From UBA1724 sp963632245 (GTDB taxonomy: Bacteria > Verrucomicrobiota > Lentisphaeria > Oligosphaerales > Oligosphaeraceae): DNA of 12,316 bases. Position numbers and translations under genes: made by a program. A model generated the notes under the pieces. That model made no database searches. It was not told the DNA's origin and saw only the letters and a program-made list of their open reading frames with translations. Of the stretch, positions 7,751-12,316 are shown in pieces. The stretch covers positions 1 to 12,316 of the forward strand of contig CAVGTF010000066.1 of assembly GCA_963632245.1 (NCBI GenBank), written 5' to 3'. Each line of letters opens with the position of its first letter. Within the stretch, counting starts at the first letter, position 1.

Positions 7751-7967
7751 AGCACGGGCACAAGTGGGCAGGGAGCCGTTCGTAGCTTAAATTTGCATCT
7801 TCGCAGTGCTAGGGCGCTTTTAGCTAGGGAGCGTGTTTTCCCAGCCGGGTACCCAAAGGACGGGAGGCTGCCGCCCCCGTACCCCTGCTTAATTTCTTCC
7901 GCCTACCAGCGGTGTTTGCGCGCCAATTTGGGCGCGCTTGGCGTACGTGCCGGTAAATTCCGGCGCG

Positions 7968-7991
7968 GGGTTTCGGGCTCGCCTGAAACCC
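7968..7991. other. 11-bp hairpin upstream of the membrane-protein gene
   Basis: GGGTTTCGGGC (7968-7978) pairs with GCCTGAAACCC (7981-7991), with one G-T wobble and a very tight loop. It is not followed directly by a T-run, but a pyrimidine-rich heptad array starts 9 nt later. It could act as an RNA structure in the leader or as a terminator-like element for rnr; role not resolved. Confidence 0.55.
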
Positions 7992-7999
7992 TGGCCTAA

Positions 8000-8034
8000 C
8001 TTCCTCCTTTCTCCTTCCTCCTTCCTCCTTTTTT
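8000..8034. repeat. Heptad tandem repeat, CTTCCTC type
   Basis: Units CTTCCTC, CTTTCTC, CTTCCTC, CTTCCTC, CTTTTTT. On the minus strand the unit rotates to GGAAGGA, fitting the GGNNGNA pattern of the other arrays. It ends 9 nt before the ATG at 8044, where a Shine-Dalgarno site would normally lie. Confidence 0.75.
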
Positions 8035-8043
8035 TAGATTGCT

Positions 8044-8883
8044 ATGCTGATTTTCCTCTTTTCGATTGTGGCGGCATTTGTTGCCGGATATTTCACCTAC
8101 ACCGCAGGCGAGGGCGGCCATTGGGGCTGGGCGATTTTGGCGGGCGTGGGTGCCGCGCTGGTGGTGATTGTCCCGGTGAATCTGTGGATTGGCCGGCAGT
8201 TGCGACGGATTTTTGGGGATGTTCAGAATGCGTTGATGGCGGCGCAGAATCGGATTCGGACCAAAGCGAACATGATGGCGCAGCGTGGTCAGGGCGGCGC
8301 GAAGGCGGCGGCGCAATTGGAGGAGGAGATGGCCTCCGAGGTCCGTCGGATCCTTCCCTCCGTTGATGTGGCGCGGAAGTACCGCTTCTGGAATCCCCTC
8401 GCCATGACCCAGGTGAATCTCATGAAGGGACAGCTCCTCTACCAGATCCGTGACTACGAGGCCGCGCGACCCTTCTTGGAGAAGTCCATGGTCGTGGATC
8501 CCTCTATCCTCTGCATGCGGCTGATCCTCCAGTGGAAGAAGGACCCCGAGGACGTGGCCGCGTTGGATAAGATCTTCCGCAAAAATATCGCCCGCTTCAA
8601 GTATGAAAAGAGCACCCTCTGCTACGCTACCTACTCCTGGCTGCTGGTGAAGCAGAATAAGCTCACCGAGGCGGTGACTCTCCTAGACGAGGCGAAGAAG
8701 AAGACCGACGACCCCGTCATCGCCCAGAATTGGGAGCACCTGGCAAACCGCCGCATGACTCGTTTCAGCAATGCCGGATTGGGCGAAAACTGGTATGCCC
8801 TCGGACTGGAGCAGCCCGCGCCCGTCCGCGTCACTCCCCAGGACCGCTTTGGCGGACGCCCCCGGGGGGGATTCCGTCGATGA
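8044..8883 (+). CDS. Membrane-anchored TPR-like protein of unknown function
   Basis: Not assigned to a named family. The 279-residue protein starts with two hydrophobic helices (about 1-19 and 28-49) separated by a short loop with TAGEGGHWG, so it is probably an inner-membrane hairpin. A basic/amphipathic, partly coiled-coil-like stretch (50-105, rich in Ala, Gln, Arg, Glu) follows, then an alpha-helical part with TPR-like character (about 125-235: GQLLYQIRDYEAARPFLEKS, and a second repeat around KQNKLTEAVTLLDEA). The C-terminus is Gly/Arg-rich (RFGGRPRGGFRR). No catalytic motif is seen. TPR-like segments suggest protein-protein interaction, perhaps as a scaffold. Its TGA overlaps the dapF-like ATG (ATGA), pointing to translational coupling. 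No Shine-Dalgarno site precedes its start. Confidence 0.75.
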   Translation: MLIFLFSIVAAFVAGYFTYTAGEGGHWGWAILAGVGAALVVIVPVNLWIGRQLRRIFGDVQNALMAAQNRIRTKANMMAQRGQGGAKAAAQLEEEMASEVRRILPSVDVARKYRFWNPLAMTQVNLMKGQLLYQIRDYEAARPFLEKSMVVDPSILCMRLILQWKKDPEDVAALDKIFRKNIARFKYEKSTLCYATYSWLLVKQNKLTEAVTLLDEAKKKTDDPVIAQNWEHLANRRMTRFSNAGLGENWYALGLEQPAPVRVTPQDRFGGRPRGGFRR

Positions 8884-9773
8884 GTGCTTCTTCTGCGCTC
8901 GTTGCCGGTGCCTTCCGAAAGTATCACGGCCTGGGCAACGACTATCTGATCCCGCTGTGTCCCGCGGAGGCGGCGCCGGAGGTCATTGATCCCGCGGAGG
9001 TCCGTCGCATTTGCCACCGGAACTACGGTCTGGGTAGCGATGGCATCCTTTACGGGCCCTATCTCCCGGGATCGCCATTCTACGAATCCCTGAAGCATCC
9101 CGAGGCGCTCTGCGCCTTCCGGGTCCTCAATCCCGATGGCAGCGAGGCCGAGAAGAGCGGAAATGGCGTGCGGATCTTCGCGCGATACCTCTGGGACTGC
9201 GGGATGGTGCGCTCCGACGAGCCCTTCGTCCTGGCGACTCTGGGCGGCCCCGTGGAATGCCGCGTCCTGGATCCCGAGAACGCCATCCAGGCGAGGATGG
9301 GACGGGTCTCCTTTGACAGCCGCGAGATCCCCGTGGAGGGCGCGCCCCGCGAGGTCCTCTCGGAACGCCTGACTCTCCCCAACGGCGAGGAGATCCTCTT
9401 TTGCGCCGCCACCGTGGGAAATCCCCACTGCGTGGTGCTGCTAGACGCACCTCCTACACAGGAACTGGCATTGCGACTGGGACCCATTCTGGAATCCCAC
9501 ACGCTCTTTCCCCATCGCACGAATGTGCAGTTCATCCATATCCTGGACGAACACACGCTCCAGGCGGAGATCTACGAACGCGGCGCGGGATACACTCTCG
9601 CTAGCGGCACCAGTTCTACCGCCTGCGCAGCAGTCGCAGTCAAGATCGGCCGCTGCAAATCCCCCGTGACCGTCAAGATGCCCGGCGGTGATCTCGTGAT
9701 CTCTCTGACACCGGAGTTCCAGGCCACTCTTACCGGACCCGTGGCACGCGTCTACGACGCCATTTTGGCTTGA
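8880..9773 (+). CDS. dapF: Diaminopimelate epimerase family protein with both catalytic Cys replaced by Ser
   Basis: DapF converts LL- to meso-diaminopimelate, for lysine and peptidoglycan, by a two-base mechanism with two cysteines. This 297-residue homologue keeps the scaffold: KYHGLGNDY (14-22), YGLGSDGIL (49-57), NPDGSEAEKSGNGVR (84-98), GNPHCVV (180-186), ERGAGYTLASGTSS (233-246) and GPV near the end. The residues at the catalytic cysteines (E. coli Cys73 and Cys217) are Ser93 (codon 9156-9158) and Ser242 (codon 9603-9605). Substrate-binding Asn, His and Glu-Arg motifs remain. From memory, a clade of annotated DapF proteins has this serine pair, so it may be a known subfamily, but its reaction is uncertain: a DapF with altered chemistry, or an isomerase for another substrate. 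ATG at 8880 overlaps the previous stop; upstream in-frame codons are not DapF-like. Confidence 0.82.
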   Translation: MSASSALVAGAFRKYHGLGNDYLIPLCPAEAAPEVIDPAEVRRICHRNYGLGSDGILYGPYLPGSPFYESLKHPEALCAFRVLNPDGSEAEKSGNGVRIFARYLWDCGMVRSDEPFVLATLGGPVECRVLDPENAIQARMGRVSFDSREIPVEGAPREVLSERLTLPNGEEILFCAATVGNPHCVVLLDAPPTQELALRLGPILESHTLFPHRTNVQFIHILDEHTLQAEIYERGAGYTLASGTSSTACAAVAVKIGRCKSPVTVKMPGGDLVISLTPEFQATLTGPVARVYDAILA

Positions 9774-9826
9774 ACGGCGAAGGCCTCTGACTAGCGCCGA
9801 TAAGGCCCACTGCAGAGCGGCCGAAA

Positions 9827-9847
9827 CTCCTCATTCCTCATTCCTCA
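9827..9847. repeat. Heptad tandem repeat, TTCCTCA type
   Basis: Units CTCCTCA, TTCCTCA, TTCCTCA, then the start codon region TTTATGA. The array runs to within 3 nt of the nfo ATG, leaving no room for a Shine-Dalgarno site. Confidence 0.75.
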
Positions 9848-9850
9848 TTT

Positions 9851-10699
9851 ATGAAGTTCATCGGTCCTCATCTTTCGATTGCGGGTGGGCTCGCGTTGTC
9901 GGCGGATCGTGCGGTGGAGTGCGGCGCCACGGGCTTTGCGATCTTCACGAAGAACCAGCGCCAGTGGAGTGCGCCGCCTATTTCCGAAGCGGAGTCCGCG
10001 GCATTCCGGGAGGCCATTGCACGTGCGGGGATTCCCGCGGAGGCGATCCTCCCTCACGATTCCTACCTCATCAATCTGGGAAATCCCTCCGCCGAAAAGT
10101 GCGCGGCGGCCACGAAGGCCTTCGCCGCTGAACTGAGGCGCGTGGAGGTCCTGGGATTGCGGATGCTGAATTTCCATCCGGGCAATGCGTTGGATGGCGA
10201 CCGTGGCGAGGCGTTGACGCATATTGCGGAGTGTGTGCGCCAGGCGCTGGACGAAACGGAGAGCGCGGTGGCGGTCATCGAGAATACGGCGGGGCAGGGC
10301 AGCACCCTCGGAAATACCCTGGAGGAACTCCAGATCCTGCTGGAGAAGATAGATTGCCCCAAACGCACCGGAATCTGCATCGATACCTGCCATGCCTACG
10401 CCGCGGGCATCGATCTCTCCACCGCCGAAGGATTGGCGGCCTTCTGGGAGGAATTCCAGCAGCGAATTGGATTGGAGATGCTCCGGGGAATGCACTGGAA
10501 CGACACCAAGTCTGCCCTGGGCTCCCATCTGGATCGTCACGCATCCATCGGCGAGGGCAATCTCGGCTGGGAGACCTTCCTGCGTTTGGCGAAAGATCCC
10601 CGCCTGGATGGGCGTCCCATGATCCTGGAGACGCCGGACAGCGCCCTCTGGCCACAGGAGACCGCACGGCTCCTGGCTGCCTCCCGCGGCGAGGAATAA
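9851..10699 (+). CDS. nfo: Endonuclease IV (apurinic/apyrimidinic endonuclease)
   Basis: Cleaves the DNA backbone 5' of abasic sites in base excision repair, using three zinc ions. The 282-residue protein is the usual size (E. coli Nfo 285) and keeps all nine zinc ligands of the family: His69, His109 (NFHPG), Glu144 (VIENTAGQG), Asp178 and His181 (CIDTCHAYAAG), His215 (MHWNDTKS), Asp228 and His230 (HLDRHASIGEGNLG) and Glu260 (LETPD). It is preceded by a 77-nt gap after the dapF-like gene, filled partly by a heptad array, so it may be transcribed with that gene or from its own promoter. A pyrimidine-rich stretch follows the stop, without a clear terminator. Confidence 0.96.
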   Translation: MKFIGPHLSIAGGLALSADRAVECGATGFAIFTKNQRQWSAPPISEAESAAFREAIARAGIPAEAILPHDSYLINLGNPSAEKCAAATKAFAAELRRVEVLGLRMLNFHPGNALDGDRGEALTHIAECVRQALDETESAVAVIENTAGQGSTLGNTLEELQILLEKIDCPKRTGICIDTCHAYAAGIDLSTAEGLAAFWEEFQQRIGLEMLRGMHWNDTKSALGSHLDRHASIGEGNLGWETFLRLAKDPRLDGRPMILETPDSALWPQETARLLAASRGEE

Positions 10700-10742
10700 A
10701 GGCTTCTTATCTCCTTTTTACCCTTTTTTCTTTCTCACGCGT

Positions 10743-10767
10743 GCGGCATTCGCAAATGGCGTGCCGC
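10743..10767. other. Nested hairpin upstream of the SDR gene
   Basis: GCGGCA (10743-10748) pairs with TGCCGC (10762-10767), and an inner CGC (10751-10753) with GCG (10759-10761). It lies 36 nt before the SDR start, behind a pyrimidine-rich tract (10702-10737). Possible leader structure or terminator of nfo; no T-run follows it. Confidence 0.4.
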
Positions 10768-10789
10768 TACGTCAATTCAACGAACAACT

Positions 10790-10795
10790 GAGGAA
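10790..10795 (+). promoter_or_regulatory. Ribosome binding site of the SDR gene
   Basis: GAGGAA ends 8 nt before the ATG at 10804. With pdxS this is the only clear Shine-Dalgarno site in the window. Confidence 0.75.
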
Positions 10796-10803
10796 TTTGA
10801 ACA

Positions 10804-11661
10804 ATGGAACTGCCCTTGAATGTGGATTTGAAGAACAAGGTCGCCGTGGTCACTGGTGCCGGCGGCGTGCTGTGCAGCATCATGGCCCAGGCGGTGGCTG
10901 GCTGCGGCGCCAAGGTGGCCGTGCTGGATCTGAAGGCGGAGGCCGCGCAGGCCTGTGCTGATGCCATCAAGGCGCAGGGCGGCGAGGCCATTGCCGTCGT
11001 GGCGAATGTGCTGGAAAAGGCCTCTTTGGAGGAGGCCCACAAGAAGGTCCTGGAGACCTACGGCCCCGTGGATATCCTGATCAACGGCGCCGGCGGCAAC
11101 AACCCCAAGGGCACCACCGCTCGCGAATTCGCCACCAAGGAGGATGTCACCAATCCCGAGGAAGGGAAGTTCAATTTCTTCAACCTGGATCCTGCCGGAA
11201 TCTCCTTCGTCTTCAACCTGAACTTCATCGGTACGCTCCTGCCCACGCAGGTTTTCTGCGCCGATATGGTCCAGAAGGGACACGGCACCATCTTGAATAT
11301 CTCCTCCATGAACGCCTTCCGCCCCCTGACCAAGATCCCCGCTTACTCCGGCGCAAAGGCCGCTGTCAGCAACTTCACCCAGTGGCTGGCTACCCACCTC
11401 TCCAAGGTCGGCGTCCGCGTCAATGCCATCGCTCCCGGATTCTTCGTCACGAACCAGAACCGCGCGATGCTCACTAATCCCGATGGATCCCTCACCCCCC
11501 GCGGCGAGACTATCCTTAAGCATACCCCCATGGGACGCTTCGGAACCCCCGAAGACCTCCTGGGCGCCGTCCTATGGCTCCTCGATGACAAGGCCGCAGG
11601 CTTCGTGAATGGCACCGTGATCCCCATCGACGGCGGTTTCGCTGCCTTCTCCGGAGTGTAG
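10804..11661 (+). CDS. SDR-family oxidoreductase, D-mannonate oxidoreductase / fructuronate reductase-like
   Basis: Short-chain dehydrogenase of 285 residues with a Rossmann fold. The dinucleotide site is TGAGGVLC (17-24), a variant of TGxxxGxG typical of the mannonate-oxidoreductase-like SDRs; NGAGG is at 94-98. The catalytic Ser (167/168, NISSMNAF), Tyr181 and Lys185 (AYSGAK) are present, and PGFFVT and IDGG follow. A distinctive insert (about 98-150: GGNNPKGTT, KFNFFNLDPAGISFVFNLNFIGTLLPTQVF) resembles Bacillus YjmF/UxuB-type enzymes, which interconvert D-mannonate and D-fructuronate in hexuronate metabolism. The substrate is inferred from this resemblance; no uxuA/uxaC-type neighbour is present. 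The strong ribosome binding site suggests good expression. Confidence 0.78.
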   Translation: MELPLNVDLKNKVAVVTGAGGVLCSIMAQAVAGCGAKVAVLDLKAEAAQACADAIKAQGGEAIAVVANVLEKASLEEAHKKVLETYGPVDILINGAGGNNPKGTTAREFATKEDVTNPEEGKFNFFNLDPAGISFVFNLNFIGTLLPTQVFCADMVQKGHGTILNISSMNAFRPLTKIPAYSGAKAAVSNFTQWLATHLSKVGVRVNAIAPGFFVTNQNRAMLTNPDGSLTPRGETILKHTPMGRFGTPEDLLGAVLWLLDDKAAGFVNGTVIPIDGGFAAFSGV

Positions 11662-11680
11662 CACACCCCACACGACAACC

Positions 11681-11724
11681 CCTCCGCCAAATCACAGCAT
11701 TTCTTTTAGGAAATTTGACGGAGG
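11681..11724. other. Imperfect 12-bp inverted repeat after the SDR gene
   Basis: CCTCCGCCAAAT (11681-11692) is complementary to ATTTGACGGAGG (11713-11724) except for one C-A mismatch; the 20-nt loop contains CATTTCTTTT. It may end the SDR transcript, but no T-run follows the right arm. Confidence 0.45.
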
Positions 11725-11728
11725 CAAC

Positions 11729-11756
11729 TTGAAAACCTAAAACGCGAGGCTACAGT
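11729..11756 (+). promoter_or_regulatory. Candidate promoter of the tRNA genes
   Basis: TTGAAA (11729-11734) and TACAGT (11751-11756) are separated by 16 nt; the latter is a fair -10 box. Transcription would start near 11763, about 35 nt before the mature tRNA-Arg 5' end. An alternative -35, TTGACG at 11715-11720, lacks a good partner. The -10 box lies in the loop of the palindrome at 11742-11767. Confidence 0.45.
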
Positions 11757-11767
11757 ATGCCTCGCGT
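11742..11767. other. Perfect 9-bp palindrome upstream of the tRNAs
   Basis: ACGCGAGGC (11742-11750), an 8-nt loop TACAGTAT, and GCCTCGCGT (11759-11767). On the plus strand no T-run follows. On the minus strand it is followed by TTTTAGGTTTTC, so it has the shape of a terminator for leftward transcription; alternatively it is an operator around the putative -10 box. Confidence 0.6.
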
Positions 11768-11797
11768 CAAGACTTCAAGCAGTCAAGACCATTCAGT

Positions 11798-11874
11798 GGA
11801 CCTGTAGCTCAATTGGATAGAGCGTCTGGCTACGGACCAGAAGGTTGGGGATTCGAGCTCCTCCAGGTTCACCA
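11798..11874 (+). tRNA. tRNA-Arg (anticodon ACG)
   Basis: A complete 77-nt cloverleaf: acceptor GGACCTG pairs with CAGGTTC (one G-T), D stem GCTC/GAGC, anticodon stem TCTGG/CCAGA with loop CTACGGA (anticodon ACG at 11832-11834), T arm with TTCGAGC loop, discriminator A, and CCA encoded in the DNA (11872-11874). A34 would be deaminated to inosine by TadA to read CGU, CGC and CGA. Confidence 0.96.
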
Positions 11875-11891
11875 TTACCACTTTCCCCAAA

Positions 11892-11967
11892 GGCGGGGTA
11901 GCTCAGTTGGTAGAGCGAAGGACTGAAAATCCTTGCGTCGCCGGTTCGACCCCGGCCCTTGCCACCA
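11892..11967 (+). tRNA. tRNA-Phe (anticodon GAA)
   Basis: A complete 76-nt cloverleaf: acceptor GGCGGGG pairs with CCTTGCC (two G-T pairs), D stem GCTC/GAGC, anticodon stem AAGGA/TCCTT with loop CTGAAAA (anticodon GAA at 11925-11927), T stem GCCGG/CCGGC, and encoded CCA (11965-11967). It lies 17 nt after tRNA-Arg, so both are probably cut from one transcript. Confidence 0.97.
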
Positions 11968-11974
11968 TTTTATA

Positions 11975-12016
11975 AACGCAAAAGGCGGAGTGCACAAGCA
12001 CCCCGCCTTTTGCGTT
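11975..12016 (+). terminator. Terminator after the tRNA pair
   Basis: A 14-bp perfect stem (AACGCAAAAGGCGG at 11975-11988 with 12003-12016), continued after one mismatch by GTGC/GCAC (11990-11993, 11998-12001) around an ACAA loop. The A-tract and T-tract lie inside the stem, as in the pdxT terminator, so it could work in both directions. Confidence 0.85.
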
Positions 12017-12071
12017 ATAAACTGCCCCGGCGTTTAGTCGAGGCATGACACAAGATGTCCGAGACAAATGC

Positions 12072-12316
12072 TCAGTTTGTTTCGGTTTTGGATGTTTTAT
12101 CATTAATTATGCCTTCAGCTTCGTCAATGCATTCAATGACATTGTAGCCTTCTATTTTGTCAGAGAATTTTGTTGCCGCGTACTCGGTTTTTAGCGAATT
12201 TCTTTTGTGTGTGGAAGGTGTAATCTAACGATTTTTGGAAGGAGAAATGCGGAGAAAGTCGTCTCATAGTTTATCGTAAGATTCAATTTGCTTTGTTAGG
12301 GTAACACCTTGAGATT
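12072..12316 (-). pseudogene. Possible decayed gene fragment, minus strand, AT-rich region
   Basis: After the tRNA terminator the sequence turns AT-rich (about 38% GC by hand count over 12121-12240) and has no intact gene. On the minus strand one frame reads protein-like text interrupted by two stops: GVTLTKQIESYDKL, stop (12264-12266), DDFLRISPSKNR, stop (12225-12227), then 50 open codons containing EYAATKFSDKIEGYNVIECI, ending at TGA 12072-12074. No start codon lies in the last segment. I do not recognise the family. Chance open reading in AT-rich DNA is a real alternative. Confidence 0.25.

Larger units (their letters stand above)
7751..8043. other. Non-coding intergenic region with hairpins and repeats
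   Basis: 293 nt without a credible gene. It contains a direct repeat of GCTAGGG (7808-7814, 7823-7829), a hairpin ACGGG..CCCGT with an inner GGC/GCC stem (7860-7880), a 7-bp inverted repeat GCGCGCC/GGCGCGC (7918-7924, 7931-7937), GCCGG/CCGGC (7949-7953, 7960-7964), a larger hairpin at 7968-7991 and a heptad array at 8000-8034. No T-tract terminator was found after rnr and no clear promoter before the next gene. Confidence 0.6.

Noticed and set aside
8730..8879. N-terminal extension of the DapF-like protein by 50 residues
   Set aside because: It overlaps the upstream gene in another frame and has no DapF similarity; ATG 8880 fits the ATGA coupling.
1470..10699. A DNA-repair gene cluster formed by ligA and nfo
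   Set aside because: They are separated by more than 6 kb with unrelated genes and several transcription units between; no evidence of co-regulation.
11903..12103. A 66-codon minus-strand ORF containing VARAGVEPATQGFSVLRSTN
   Set aside because: It is the antisense of tRNA-Phe and its terminator; this peptide type is a known spurious annotation arising opposite tRNA genes.
12247..12279. Short plus-strand ORF with a good GGAAGGAG site
   Set aside because: Only about 10 codons before the stop; no sign of a real peptide, although a leader peptide cannot be excluded.

Overview
The window is a chromosomal stretch of housekeeping genes from a GC-rich bacterium. All nine recognisable protein genes lie on the plus strand, followed by two tRNA genes. 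Several traits fit the FCB/PVC side of the bacterial tree: few clear Shine-Dalgarno sites, long intergenic regions filled with GC-rich hairpins and 7-nt tandem repeats, and an AT-rich recurring -10-like box. My tentative impression is a Fibrobacter-like organism (low confidence; there is no rRNA or other phylogenetic marker here).

Layout. 1-110: short leader with a heptad repeat and a -10-like box directly before mnmE. 111-3728: mnmE (tRNA wobble-uridine modification GTPase) and ligA (NAD-dependent DNA ligase), 18 nt apart. 3782-5393: a promoter region, then pdxS-pdxT (the two subunits of PLP synthase, 2 nt apart), closed by a 13-bp hairpin terminator that starts inside the pdxT stop codon. 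5394-5725: a 330-nt intergenic region made of heptad repeats alternating with GC-rich hairpins. 5726-7750: RNase R/RNB-family exoribonuclease. 7751-8043: a second hairpin-rich intergenic region ending in a CCTTCCT-type heptad array. 8044-9773: a two-helix membrane protein with a TPR-like soluble part, overlapping by ATGA a dapF-family gene whose two catalytic cysteines are both serine. 9851-10699: endonuclease IV (nfo), directly preceded by another heptad array. 10804-11661: an SDR oxidoreductase resembling D-mannonate oxidoreductase/fructuronate reductase. 11798-11967: tRNA-Arg(ACG) and tRNA-Phe(GAA), then a long symmetric terminator. 12017-12316: abruptly AT-rich DNA with a possible decayed gene on the minus strand.

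The genes are functionally mixed: translation (mnmE, tRNAs), DNA repair (ligA, nfo), RNA decay (rnr), vitamin B6 synthesis (pdxST), lysine/cell wall (dapF-like) and sugar acid metabolism (SDR). I do not see a defence system, mobile element, CRISPR array or biosynthetic cluster. The most unusual signals are non-coding or subtle: the family of 7-nt tandem repeats in at least six places, a possible leaderless mnmE transcript, the double Cys-to-Ser DapF homologue, and a drift of third-codon-position bases from G/T towards C along transcription units.
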